This document shows, one piece after another, positions 36,593 to 49,084 of a stretch of 64,000 nt of DNA. Position 1 is the stretch's first letter. Each line of letters starts with the position of its first letter. Location: the NCBI GenBank assembly GCA_007922195.1, contig ML681981.1, positions 8,936,958 through 9,000,957 on the forward strand, given 5' to 3'. The notes beneath the pieces were generated by a model, which worked only from the letters and a program-made list of their open reading frames with translations, made no database searches and was not told the origin of the DNA. Both the position numbers and the translations under genes were made by a program. This DNA comes from Podocnemis expansa (taxonomy: Eukaryota; Chordata; Testudines; Podocnemididae).

Positions 36593-37154
36593 TAGGGCTG
36601 GATTAAGGGGCCTGGGCTGCCCAACCCGGTGGTGCCCACCCCCAGCCTGGGTACCAGGTCCCTCATCAGAGTGGCATGGGGGCAGGCTAAGGTTGGGGAT
36701 ATGGGGGCCAGAAGCTGCTCTTCGCGGCCCTCCTGGCCGCTTGTGTCTGGCTGGGGGTGTGGCCAGCTGGCACAGAGTGCAGCCTCTGCTGCAACCCCGC
36801 AGGACCATGGCCCCAAAAGACCATGCCAGGGGCTGCAGCACATATCAGCTGACCTGCCCCCAAAACAAAGGGAACACACGTGGGCTCACCCTGCCCTGGG
36901 GGCAGACCAGCTAGCCCAAGGATAGAGTGGGGCAGAAGTGCAGATTCTGGCCTCTGACCCTAGGTCCTCATACCTGCCCCCCAGTGCTGGCAGGACAAAG
37001 GCCCTCCCAGCATCCCCCAAAACCCTACCAGAGCTGAGCAGGGTGGCGGGGTGTGAGACAGATCAGGTAGGGGCCTTAGGGACTGGCACCTGGAGACCCC
37101 CTTAAGGCTGGGGCCCAGGGCTTCAGCCCCTATAGCTCCTGCATTGAGCCTTTG
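36593..37154 (+). mobile_element. GC-rich hAT element with perfect TSD
   Basis: 562 bp, strongly GC-rich against its AT-rich intron. Starts TAGGGCTGGATTAAGGGG and ends CATTGAGCCTTTG, weakly complementary ends. The 8-bp duplication TAAGTAAG is perfect (36585-36592 and 37155-37162). The several overlapping open frames on both strands are a by-product of GC content; none resembles a transposase. Confidence 0.75.
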
Positions 37155-37162
37155 TAAGTAAG

Positions 37163-39777
37163 TCTGAAGAATAAAACAGTGCTTCAAAAATTTGTGGGCA
37201 ATAGAGACAGACCAGGTAATCTATTGCAACTTATCAGGATATCTTCCCAGTCTCATGTGTCCCTCTTTGGTAACATAACCTGAGTTAGTATAGTCAGTTT
37301 ATTTTGTCTGGTTCAGGATACAAAATTACCCTGAGTGAGATCCTCTGATTCTTGATTCTCTAAAAGTGCCTGTATTTGCAATAGAAAAAAGAATACCAAT
37401 ATTGATTCTTCCCAGTCACAAGAATCCTTAGTACTTCTGTTAATAAAATGCTTTTTGTAAGAAATAAAATTTTTCATACCCAAAGAAAAAGGCCTTTAAG
37501 GGAAACTCTTATTAGGCAGAGCATCTAGGGTCCTCATCCCCATAACCTCCTCCATAAGATGTGATCTCTGACTTCCACTTGTCACCAAGAAACAATATTA
37601 CTTTCATTTTACTCTATCTCCAGGAGTAATGAAGTAGAATTTATATTAAAATGAACATGAGAGGATGGATTAAATGTCTGGATCATATATTAAAGCTTAT
37701 GAAAATAGTGACTCTCATGCTATGTACTACAAAAAACAAAGTCCCAGAACTTAAACTGAAAGTTCATTCTATTATGGCTGTATTTATGTCCTCCATGCTA
37801 GTTTTCATATGACATCTCACTAACTTAAGTTACTGAAAATAAGTGTTTTTAAAAATGAATACAAAAATCATGAAGCTGCATTGTTCAGTTGCTTCTCTTC
37901 CACACCTTTACCTCTGTTTGATATAATATGGTCTAACTGGAAGGAAGCAGAGGCCTTGGCTCCATAAATAGTAGAATAGTTTTCAGCAGATGCTGATCTG
38001 GAGACAATGTGGTCCTCCAATTCTTAATTAAGAAATTGGTTGTGTTGGAGAACAGTGGCATCGCACTCTGCTCATGATTCAAGAGTTAGGGGAGGCAATC
38101 CAGATAATTTGTGACTGTTGGAAACATAGTCATCTCACAAATCTGGGTTTTCTAACATAAAGACATTTCTATCTCACTTTCTACCCACACATCTTCTAGG
38201 ATTTTCATAGCAGAAGAGCTAGTTTGTGGTTGCAATAAAATCACTCTCAATTGAGCTATCCAGAAGAGAATATAAACACAGAGCTTTTCTTCCTTTTCTG
38301 TCAATGAAGTGAAGTTTAATCCAAAAGTTTACAGTGGTGTCAAGCCAAAACCCATGAAAGTCAAGGTAAACTGAGGTCTACTTCTTTTAAAGATGTTGCA
38401 TTTTTACATCACTTTCAATATAATTTTCAACTGAAAAACAAAACAATGTGCAACTAAAAATGATACTATGCTAGTTCCCGCTTGACTGCACTAGATAATG
38501 TTCTGATCTCACAGGGAAATCTATATTTGTGGTCTGAGCTCCTCAGCTTGGAAGCCTTCAAAGACACCACGTTGAAGTTCTAAGGGCCAGGCCCACCTTG
38601 TGTGACCCCTACAGTGGTCTTTCTAACTGACTGAGGGGCTTCAAAGGGAAGTATATGCACTTTCCATATCAGAAGAAAGGTTATTATGTTAAGGATTCTT
38701 TGGGTGGGGTTTTGTAAAAGGCAATTTCTGAGTTTCAAAGGAACACACAGACAAACTCCCTTCCCCTTGCCTTTCATATAACATACTTCTCTGTTTTTAT
38801 GTCAGTAAAGCATGAACATTTAAAGACAATGCAGTTATATTTTAAATAGTTCCTTATTCCTTACTGGCATACTTTATACAGACATTTCTCATTTTTACAA
38901 GTCAGGAATACGTAATTCTCCATTCATATATCCTAAATAAAATAAAGAGTTTTATTATATGAAATTAGAAGCTAGAGCTTTTTACCTCCAAGGCAGTGGT
39001 TTTAATCAAATCAATGGAGTTTCTTTCTTTTTTTTTTTGCTTGTTTTTAATTGCTATTGTTTATATTATTTGATAGCTCTTTGGCATCATCTGTGTAACA
39101 ACTTGGATATCTTTGTTCAGGATCAAATGACCCATGACATTATCGTCATACCAATTTGAACTAATTGGAACCTTTGTCAATCGCCATAATGAGGTCAAGC
39201 CTTAAGTGGATGTGGTACACATCTCCCTTCTCATACTTAGAGCATGGCATCCAGGACAAACCTGGGTTCGCTTGGCAGGATGAGGAAGCCTGCTCTGCTG
39301 TTGCCTGTGCTGGCCAGTTCCTAAGCTGTCTGGCACTTTTATGAAAGGCAAAAAAGTCAGTATTTTTAAATTAGATGTTATTTGCAATTGATATTCAAAA
39401 TACACAAGTTAATGTGCATATAAGGACTGTATATTTTTATTACTGCCACAGCTTCAGCGGACATTGATCTTAAAAGTCCTAGCAGGGATGACCTGTAGAA
39501 ATTAATAACTTTTAATTGCACTCATGCAGACATGAAATAAACATGTGCATAATTCATAGAATTGCAGATAATTTGCTTTTGAGTAAACCATTTTAAAGAA
39601 TCATTTTTTGGCATGAGTCTGCAAGCAAAATGAGCTAGGGCAGTCTTTCCTGTCTTTCCAAGCCCTATCACATAGACTGTGAGAGCATTTGCCTTTCCAA
39701 GCCAGCATCGTGGCACTGTGTGCCTATTGTGTGCTCTTTGGATTTAAACTAAATCCATAACTTCAATTCTCATGTTT
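37163..39777. other. intronic sequence, no recognised content
   Basis: AT-rich intron; no gene, RNA gene or assignable repeat found. Confidence 0.45.
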
Positions 39778-39895
39778 CAATCAATCAAATCATAGGGCTG
39801 GAAGGGACCTTGTGAGATCATCGAGTCCAACCCCCTGGGAATTGAACCCAGGACCTTCTGCATGTTAAGCAGAGGTGCTAGCCACTACACTCCTC
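39778..39895 (-). repeat. tRNA-derived SINE with CR1-type 3' tail
   Basis: Read on the minus strand: an A-box-like TAGTGGCTAGCA (39887-39876), a B-box GGTTCAATTCC (39848-39838), then directly the CR1 3' end TTGGACTCGATGATC...AAGGTCCCTTCCAGCCCTATG and short TGAT/TTGA repeats. This is the published design of tortoise pol III SINEs, which borrow a CR1 tail to be copied by CR1 reverse transcriptase. No internal tRNA fold good enough for a real tRNA was seen. Confidence 0.82.
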
Positions 39896-42800
39896 CTCTT
39901 CATTACCTGTAAACATTTGCAGGTGGAGTGCTTCTAAAACCCGTGTTGCAGAATAAGACTACCATCTGTAGTATAGTTATAATTAAAGACAATGCAAAAT
40001 TATTTCTGAAGCACTTAGACATAGTTGAATATTTTTCCATATCTTTAGAACATTGCTCTGCTTCAACTGCTTTTTAAAAAATGTTTAAGAAACAAACCTT
40101 GCATGCATTACATTTCATGCAGTCATTATTCTACTATTACTTTTCCTCTGGCAATTGATAGGTTAATACAAAAATCAGGAAACATTTTTCTTGAGCAAAA
40201 GCATAGCTCAAATGAAACTAATCTATCATTTCCATATGTTAATTTATTCCTAAAGTGATCCTAAAACATCATTTAATCCAACTTAGTACATTCCATAACT
40301 ACAAATTGAATGTATATCTGCAAATGGAAGTTATCATATCAGTCTGCCAAAGCAATGAAGACATCTATTTTAATATCTTTTGGAATATTATGGTATTATA
40401 GAAGTTTTGATCATCAATAGTCTCATTTACAGAATAACAGAAAATGTGGTTTAAACTGGAAAATGTCTGCTAAGTTGTTGCTACTGCTTGAATAAAATGG
40501 GGATCATGCTAAAGATCTGCTATTAAAGCATTTGAGTAGTACTTCATATTAAATTATATAAAAACACATCTAAATAACCCCATGAAATGTGAAATTGATA
40601 ATATTGTGCAATACCAGATTACTGAGAGAGACAAATATGGTTTCAGTGGTTAAATTGGCCACAGCATTTACAAAAGAATCTGTAGCCCAATTCTGGAACC
40701 AGTGAGGCTAAAAGCTGCTCCAGAACACGAAAAGACCATATGTTGACAGCCTCCGGTAAGCTATGTGCCTTACTCCCTCCTTTTTTTCAAGTGCTGGGGA
40801 TCTGTTCTTGGTGTCAGAGTCTGCGGCCAGGACTTTGATGGGGCGGAGAGAAGAGAGGGTTCAGTGGTGCCATGAAATTGACAAGAAAACCAGGCAGCTA
40901 GAACCCAGCTGCCCTTCCCATTCCCTTCCAGCTGGTAGCTGGGGTAGGAAGTGTAGGCGTTTGGATCCTTTTCCCAGTGGGGAACAGAGAGGTGAGGCAG
41001 TGGAGCAACTGACTAGGAGCCTGTGTCGCAGCCAGACCCCTGAAAATGAACTGCCACACCAGTTTCTCAGCTCTCTGTTTAGCGGGGTAGAAGCACTCCT
41101 GATGAGGATGTGCATCACTAACCCAAAGAGGGTAGTGTGGACATCAGCTTCTGCAGTAATTAATGCGGTGGCTATAAGTCAACCTAACACAGACTGACTT
41201 ATCTTTTGTAGTGTGGACAAGGCCTCTGTGTTGGAAAAAGATGCTACCACAGGACCCTGTGTACTATATTAAATCCATTGCCCAAGCACTAGGGTGGATG
41301 TCACTGAGGCAGTCCCACCATAAGGACTAGACTCAGCCTCACTATTTCTGTTTTGAGTCCAGCATTCTATTGTGGACCTTCAGATAGGCAAATTTCCATC
41401 CTTTTATAACAGTGAGGCCTTTCTGAGTGTTACAGTAGCTTCATATTCCTCAGTATGTGAACAGCTGAGCAGCAATATCAGCCAGAGCTCCCTGCTAGAA
41501 TATAGCTAAAATGAAAATGATTATCAAAACACATAAGCTGCATTATCAATATCCAAATGCACTGTTTGTGTACTCCAGAAGAATGCAGAAGCTCACCTGA
41601 GAGACCAAAAATCCCCAGCCTGAAAACAGCAATAGTAAAGTAGGAATTCCTTCCTCTCCCTGCAGCCAGTCAGTTCTAATTCCAGGGTTCCTCCACGATG
41701 TGCACAGTATAAAGTATATAAAGTACTAGTTTCAAACACAAGTGGACAATCACGAGTGAGTATGCAACAGAAATCTGACTCAAGCAATGGAGGTGAATAG
41801 ACCAGACTATAGGTACCTCAGTACATGGCAGGATTGAGAAAAGGGAAAACAAGGTGAGACCTGGCGGAGGAAGCAGAAGAGAAACTTCCTAGCAATTGGA
41901 TCACCCCTTCACAGCCAATTCAAAGACATTACAGCTAATCAGACCATGCAATGTTGGACCTTGCATATGTGGCCAGTCTGGTTGGTTAGCTGCCTGAATT
42001 AGGATCCCAAATCTCAGTCAGGAACAGTAACCTCGACATGGAGCCCTCAGCAAAGTCCTTAGCTCCTTTTCTTCCATCAGAACTATGGAAAAATGATGGT
42101 TATGAACTATAGAGATAGAGGGTGCATACAGGGAGGAGGAGGAGGCACCATCCCTGCTCCATTCACTGGGAGCCTGTGTTGCTGAGGTTGAGGGCCATTC
42201 ATTCCAGCAAACTCATCCATTATCTAATTGCATGTTGGCTTGACTTCTGGGCAGTGTTCCTTCTAGTTCAAAATTCAGTAGGATCCTACAGTTTTATATA
42301 GCTCTCTCTCAATAGTACACTAAAATCAATACACAAATGCCAAACACAGAGCAGGTTTTTGTAACACAAAATCCCAGGGGTGTAACACATTCAATTCAAA
42401 AGTAGATCTTCATGACTGCAATATATTTATGATTTTTTAAAAAAAAGCTGGGATGTAGAAAATAGTTCCTAAATATATAAATGTTCCTGATTAGCTAGCT
42501 GAAATAAAAAATAGGAAATTCATGGTCATCTTCCAAATGGTACTTGTGAGGAAGAAATCCCTCCTCTGATTTTCAATAGTCTGTTTCAGTTGAGCTCTTC
42601 GTTTAGCACATGTGCTAATCACAACCTCGTACCATAGGTAGGTAGAGCTAGTGCTACATGTTTAGATCATAATCTGGATCTACATGCAAACTACCCTACA
42701 ATTCAACAGTGGTTCAGTCTATAGTTTCGTTTTGAGTCCATCTCTGCATTAAATCAGGATGGCCTGGAGGATTCTCCTTAATTTATATCTCCCTGCTGTG

Positions 42801-43419
42801 GAAAGACGCTTTGGGGTTTGGGTCACCAGATTTTAAAAATAATGTATGATGATGAGTTATGATAGTGAGAATCATTTGGTGGATGTTCTGGGTACTCATC
42901 TCCACTTGGTCTCATCTGGGGGTCAGAGTATTTTGGAAATTGTCCCATCTCCCTGTGTTGTCTTGCCTCATCTCTTCAGCTGTGCCCTCAGTTTGTTCTT
43001 TGTTCTCCTCTTGTAACCCATCCATGTTGCATGTCCCCATCTATATGCCTCTGTGTACCTCCTGACCATTTGTCCTACCCATTCCTATGTTCTCCTACTC
43101 TCTTATATTTCTCCTTTCACACTTTCCCACGTCTTTATGCATCTCCCACACCTCCTCAACACATTCCCTCATCATAGCTGTGTGATTGGGACCTGAAGAG
43201 AAAAAACAGGAGACTCCATTCACTCCTCTTTCTTTCTTCATCATCTTTTAACAGTATTTGAATCTAGGGCCTGAAACAACCTGACAATGCCTTTTTATAC
43301 CCTCTATAGAAAATACTCGTAAAGTTCAGAATTTTTGCAAGTGACCATTTGTCCCACCCATGCCAATGTTCTCCTACTCCCAGTGTTATACAGTGCCTAT
43401 GCCAGTGTACTTAAGTATT
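39896..43419. other. intronic sequence with one DNA-transposon right end
   Basis: 41100-41222 ends ACTTATCTTTTGTAGTGTGGACAAGGCC, the right end of a GTCTACAC-type element; its left end (perhaps near 40775) was not found. The 144-codon frame at 40763-41197 lies in it and is not a recognised protein. 42251-42290 has a short CAGTGTTCC-like terminus. The rest is unassigned. Confidence 0.45.
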
Positions 43420-43800
43420 CGTGTGTCTAATTTAGATGATTGTGTTCCCGTATGCTTATTTAAATGAATAAATGTTTATGTGGTTTGCTGCCTAAAACTC
43501 AACTCTTGGGTACAGTTATACATTCTGTTGTATTTGCAGTGTCATCTTTGGTATTTATTTACGCTGCTAGTAGATGTCCAATATGCATATTGTTGTGCGG
43601 ACCATTTAGCCAGGCTTTTCTGAACCTGTTTGATGTTGGCGTCGCATCTTGCCTCTTACAACTCAGCAATAATGAATTGTAAAGCATCAGTGTGATCACA
43701 GAAGCTGACATAGTGAAAACTGGCAGCAGCTAAGATATATTTTCATACCATTTTTGCCTCAATAATTAGGTGTGTGCGTTTTGTTATGGTTTTTTCCCCA
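43420..43800. promoter_or_regulatory. candidate conserved non-coding element
   Basis: Repeat-free stretch with CpG-bearing words (TATTTACGCTGCTAG, TTGTGCGGACC, GTTGGCGTCGCATC), a 12-bp palindrome AATATGCATATT (43580-43591) close to a POU octamer, and AGCAATAATGAATTG. The retained CpGs and homeodomain words are enhancer-like; conservation is untested. Confidence 0.38.
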
Positions 43801-44143
43801 GTATGAATTAAAATGAAAGCCTTATTTAGGCATCATTTTAAGAGATCTGCACAGGTGTGATATCATGCCCAATAAACACTGCAATCCCAACTCTGAATTG
43901 TTTGGGACCAGATGCAGATGCTACATATTTCTGGAGCACAGTCAGTGAGTAATGGTTATACCTACTGTCTAAGTTGATAGAACTGTTAAGTGTGGTAAAC
44001 AGAATTTAATATGCATGGCCCTTATTCATATAGGATTTTATAGAAGGGCATAAGATACAGCCACTTGTATGCTGATGGAGGCACTTCTGTGATGGTCACT
44101 CTTCCTGCAGAAAGCAAACTAATAAAGGCTTGACTGTGTATGG

Positions 44144-44599
44144 CAGTGGTTTTCAGTAACACAGCACACTTTGATGAGACAAACTATTCCATCACACACC
44201 CACTTTTTTCAGCTGAATTAACTGCTCACAAACATACATTTGCTTACATTTTCTGTGGCTATGCTCTTAGTAGAGAGGTTTGCAACATAGTGTGTACAAC
44301 AAGCTAAAGAAGGATCGGATGCATTCATGTTTCAAATTTACCAGAAGGGGGGAGGGGGAGCCACATCTTCTCAGTTTTGCCCTTTGGCACTTGCATTTGG
44401 AGTGTTCAAATTTCAGAATTAAAAGACCGATGCCTAGCTTTTAATTTGATGATTAATTTTCACATGTTTTAGGAGTTGTAATTTTGGTCAGACAGAATAT
44501 TGTTTAAGATGAAACAATGTTTGTTTTACATTTTCATTACCTTTGTACAAAATTTCATGGCACACCAGTATACTACAGCACGCTAGTTTAAATCCGCTG
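44144..44599 (+). mobile_element. hAT element, 456 bp
   Basis: Starts CAGTGGTTTTCAGTAACACA and ends CACGCTAGTTTAAATCCGCTG; the subterminal CACAGCACACTTTG is mirrored by CATGGCACACC near the right end. Flanks GTGTATGG (44136-44143) and ATGTATGG (44600-44607) match 7 of 8. Confidence 0.8.
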
Positions 44600-44607
44600 A
44601 TGTATGG

Positions 44608-45589
44608 TGATCAACCAGGCCAAAATTAGTCCTCTCCTATTATATAGCCCTAAGTAATTAAAAATAAGTTCCATTAAAGTGCTACAAGGTATGGGAAAGT
44701 GCTCTTATCACTTATTCTGAGCTCTTACTTCACAATATTTGTCATTTCAGTCCATTTTCACTTTCTTCTAACCTTTTCATAAAAAGGAACTCTTTCTTCG
44801 TTCATATGTTCTTGTATAGGTGTCCTTTTTGCAACTTAATGGCTGTCAGTGTTTAAACTACAGAAGAATTTTCATCCCCCTTCAGTTCAGTGAAGTGAAG
44901 CTACTCTTACCAAAGAAAAGCTGTTTCATTTTTAGTCTCCAAATAAATCTTCACAGGAAGTATTTTTCTTAATGACTTGTAAGTCTTTAATCATTGGGCT
45001 AAACAGGGTTATTACAAATAACTGTGCCTCGTATGAAGACTAACTTTTGGTTATGTACTCAGCTATCTTGAGGAATCATTGCTGGAAACAAGATCCTGTG
45101 TAAAATAGAAATGTAATAAAGGTTTATTAAATTAAAATACATAAAACTTCAGGTCTAATAAGGACAGTTTTATTAATGAAGGCAAATTACAGCAGCCCAT
45201 CTGAGGCACCTGCTAAGTGTCCATTATAAATTACTATCATAGACATTGTGATGAGTTTCATATTGTAACCTGGTTTATAAAGGCATACGGATTCTTTCCC
45301 TAAGGGACTGTATATTTACTTAGCAGTATATTTGTTGCAGTTATTTATTTTCTTGTGATGACAAATGGCTTCTGCATTAAAGAAATATGTAGATACTAGG
45401 AATTGCTCCCTTTCATTTATTTTTGCTGCTAATCTAAATCAGATTTGAACCCAGATCCCCTGGGGTGAAGAAGAAGTGCATTAACCCCCAATACCCCTCC
45501 GCCCCCCGAGGGGGCTGAGAATTTTAATCACAAGTTCTTTCGGTGCTGCTGGGTTCAGCAGTCCTGATTACCCTCCTCTTCAGCTGATT
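44608..45589. other. intronic sequence, no recognised content
   Basis: AT-rich intron leading into the enhancer-like block. 45480-45520 is a short C- and G-rich patch. Confidence 0.4.
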
Positions 45590-46420
45590 TTTTGACATCT
45601 CCAGTTCCTTTCTGATGCTGCCACGCTTGCTGGCAAGATTCATTGGAGGTTAATTAAATCCATCTTCAAAACAACGAGGGGCCAATGAGCCATATCCTCA
45701 TCGCAATAGTAAATTAAATGATGCAATTGTTTCTACCTCCATCATGGATGGGGGGAGAGCTGAGTGAATGAATTGTTCTTGAGCTGCATGCTTCAGGGCC
45801 CTAGAGTGTCTAGTAGCATGTGGTCGTAAACCTGCTTTTAATTTGTAGCTACAGGAAAAGATTACGCAGTTATCAGCAGGCGGAGGTCTCCGACAGCATC
45901 ATGATGTGAAAGATGACACTGTTTAAAAAATAAAAAGAACTCTATTCCCAGCAGGAATTAGCAGCTCCTCCTATTTCAGATGCAAATTAATACAAACATA
46001 GTTACAGAGCAGAACAGAAGAGATGATGCTTTGATCAAATTTGGCACCGCTTGGGCCAAATTAAATACAATTATCTTGTGCTTTCTAATAGGGCTGAGCG
46101 TCATTAAACTAATTAATAATGCAGTCTATAAGCTCAGCACTGCTGCTGTGATTGTTCGGAGTGTATGTTTTATGCCTTGCATGGTAGCAACTGGCAGCTG
46201 GGGGACTCAGCTGGCACTGGATGACAAAGAGTGACAGCAGTACCAGCAGCGCTTGTCTCCGCAGAGTCCGCGATAGAACTGGCTGCTGCCACACCTGCCA
46301 TTCATCACCTAGCTGACAGTGATTGTGATAGATGGCTTTTCAGCTGCTTGAAGCCCTTTTCATTTGTACTGGTTGCCAGTTACTGTAGGAGAGATACTTC
46401 TGACTCTGTCTGGACCTTTT
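45590..46420. promoter_or_regulatory. candidate developmental enhancer / conserved non-coding block
   Basis: About 830 repeat-free bases dense in developmental transcription-factor words: octamer ATGCAAAT at 45980-45987 abutting ATTAAT; TAATTAATAAT (46110-46120); GGTTAATTAAATCC (45648-45661); TGACAG MEIS-like sites (46232, 46315); CAGCTG E-boxes (46195-46215, 46341). CpGs are retained (GGCGGAGGTCTCCGACAG, AGCGTCATTAAAC, GAGTCCGCGATAG). This is what deeply conserved vertebrate enhancers look like. In human, INPP5A lies next to NKX6-2, a neural homeobox gene that could be the target. Open frames on both strands here lack any protein resemblance. Confidence 0.5.
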
Positions 46421-48330
46421 TGGGAGCATGGGACCTTATAAGACAAGCCTAGCTTCTGAGAACCCCCAACTTAATAGGTCTGTTGCATTATTGGGGCAAT
46501 TAGAAGAAATTAGGCAATTATCATGCCTTTCTTCTGGCAGTGGCAATACAGATTGTGTGCTATACCATGTACCAGCTTTTGCCAAGGAGTTGTGCTGCTG
46601 ACTTGCTTATAACACCCTATGTTACTATTTTTCTACAGAGAATGCCTGAAGTAGTTTGATTTGAAGTTAGTCATTTCAGAGTGTGGAGAATTTACATGTC
46701 ACTTGATACATAATACAGTAGAACTGACTTTAAAGCATTTTAAGGCTAATAAATATATACCCTAGAGCCAGTCTCTGTTCTCAGTTGCACTATGTAACCT
46801 GTCTAAATGTTTGAGTACTTGCATACCCCAGAAGGCTGCGAGGTGTAATTTTCTGGTAGGTTAATAAAGTTTGACTTGCTAATTGAAGAACAAAATCCTG
46901 AGGAGGTGACAAGAACACTCTTTGACTAAACTCAAGCTAAATTAATCCTGCAACAAGCTGAGCACTTTCTTCCTGCTCCAGCAAAGTACGTAGGCACATG
47001 CTTACTTTTAAGCATGTGAGTCGTCCCACCGACTTCAGCCTCACTTGCCTAAGACAGTCATGAGTTTATGTGCTGTGCTTTGCTTTGTCAGGCCGAGAGC
47101 ACTCCTTCAGACTCAGCAAATGCAAATTCTATGAGAGGTGGTAGACAACCTTTTAAAAGTGCAAATTATCAGTATGATATAGAGTTAAATGGCTGCTCTC
47201 CTGGATCAAATTTTCATATAAATGAATCTTTGGGGGAAAAGATCATCATAATAAACCTAGTAAAACATGACTAAAAGGATATTTTTTCAAGAAAAGAGAT
47301 GCATATACTTAATAATTATAAAAGACTTGGGTGACACTCTGCCTACAGCTATTGAAGTGTGTGTATAATTTAGTCTATAAAATGACTATATTGAGATTTA
47401 TAAGATTTTGTGAGACACTGGCTGATGTTTTACTAAATTCTGGAGGTGACATCCTGGTCCCATTGAAGTAAATGGCAAAATGACCCAGGTATAGATCGTC
47501 AACCAGGTGCTCTTCAAACACTAATTGTGGAATTTTTTACAGGATTGTGTATTTTAAAAAAGGTATAAATTATTAACTTATGCCTATTGCAGTTTACAGC
47601 AATGGCTCAATGGGTGCAACTTCTTAAGTCATGTGAGTCAGGCATTAAAAGTATTTAAAGTGGTCCCATGTAACAAACTAGCCAGAGACTACAGGAGGAG
47701 TTGAAATGCAAGAACTGGCTTGATGCCACACACAGTAAGGAACTCCTGTAATGCTGACCTAATTTAATCTTGTACTGAGAACAGAAATGGAATGACATTA
47801 ATGAAATGGGTACTCACAACCTTGTTTCCTTTACAGTTACGACCATCACACATCAGCTGTTTGTTTAGTTATAGATAAAATCATTGTAACATTTTGCATA
47901 GCTTATATGTATGCCCCACTAACTATAAAAGCTTCATGAATTAAGAACAATGTCTCTTCATATTAATGTTGCCATCTTCCTTCAGGGCAAACTGATTCTG
48001 TTGCAGTATCATGACATATTGTGAAAAACCCACCATCACATCATGATGCAGTTAGAGGCTACTGCTCTGGCTGGAAACACTTTGCAAAATAGGCCCTGCA
48101 CACGCTTCTCTAGATCCACTAGCGATTTACACTTGTTTTTCCTCCTGACTTTTCTAGTCAAACAACTTTACTCACTTGACTGAGTTAGTCTTGCAATTAG
48201 ACACTGTTAATTTTTGTATTATAGCAGTGACAAGCAGACCCAGTCATGGACCGGGACCCCATTATGTTATCCACTGCACAATCACACAACAAAACACTGG
48301 TTCCTGCTCCAAAGAACTTATGGTATAAGC
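46421..48330. other. intronic sequence with ancient repeat fragments
   Basis: 46965-47040 (CTCCAGCAAAGTACGTAGGC, TTAAGCATGTGAGTCG, CCGACTTCAG) is the palindromic turtle/bird repeat. 47450-47485 (CATCCTGGTCCCATTGAAGT) is another old fragment. 48225-48320 (GACCCAGTCATGGACCGGGA, CTCCAAAGAACTTATGG) belongs with 4725 and 61600. The rest is unassigned. Confidence 0.45.
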
Positions 48331-48787
48331 CACTGATCCCCAACAGTGGGCCATGCCCCCAGGAATGTTCACAGAGGTGCATTGGGACCCAGGCCAGCTC
48401 CCACAAGGGCCAGGAGGGAGCACTGCCCGGCCCTGCTCTGCCCCCTGCTGTGACTCCCACCCTCAGTTTGGCTTTTGGTCCCCCTCAGAGTCCCTGGCTG
48501 CAGCTCCATCCCCAGCTGCAGCTTTGCTCCCAGGCCCCCAGTTCCACTTCTGGGCCCTATCCCCTCCTCAGCTCCAGCCCCACCCCAGCTCTACTCCATG
48601 CTCTGCCCCCAGGCTAGCTCTGCCCTCATTATCTCTCTACTTCCATCTCTAATTCTGCTGTCAACTATACTTTCAGCGTAAGCTACTTTACTGAGCCAAC
48701 TGTGCAGAAATGGAGGAGGCAGACAGATTCCATTACTGATAAAGGGGAGGAAGGGTGGGAAGACTGGAAAAATTGGGCACAACTGAT
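48331..48787 (+). mobile_element. candidate GC/CT-rich hAT-like element
   Basis: Begins CCACTGATCCCCAACAGTGG with hAT-like left terminus, followed by a C-rich body with repeated CTCCAGCCCC/CAGCTGCAGCT words, ending near TTGGGCACAACTGAT. I recall this layout from a common reptilian hAT family. No clean target duplication was found, so ends are approximate. Overlapping Pro-rich open frames on + (48246-48652) are composition artefacts. Confidence 0.5.
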
Positions 48788-49084
48788 CTAAACATTACTT
48801 GGTAGGCCAGTAAGCCTCCTATACAGTTAGTCCTCCCCAGATCATTTGCAGCAGTATTTGGGGATAGAGAGTGCAAACCCCTACCCTCATGAACTTGCAT
48901 TCAAGCCAGTTACCCAGTCCGTTCCTAGGGTTTTTAAATCATAATTAATTTCCTCTCTGAAAGCCAAACAAATTACTTCGCTTGCAATACTATGCAAGAT
49001 CTGGTTCAAGGTGCCTAAAATAAAAGGTTTTATTAATTTGAAATAAAAATATGTAGAAAAAAGATTAAATGAAAGGGTATATAA

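Noticed and set aside
36580..36925. Overlapping 73-99-codon frames on both strands
   Set aside because: Inside a GC-rich hAT with clear target duplications; open on both strands at once, so composition rather than a gene.
39838..39888. Possible tRNA gene on the minus strand
   Set aside because: A- and B-boxes are present but the acceptor stem is lacking and a CR1 tail follows, so it is a SINE.
40763..41197. 144-codon + frame
   Set aside because: Ends in the right terminus of a GTCTACAC-type DNA element and matches no protein that I recognise.
48246..48681. Pro/Ser-rich frames up to 123 codons
   Set aside because: Low-complexity C-rich body of a hAT-like element; no conserved motif.
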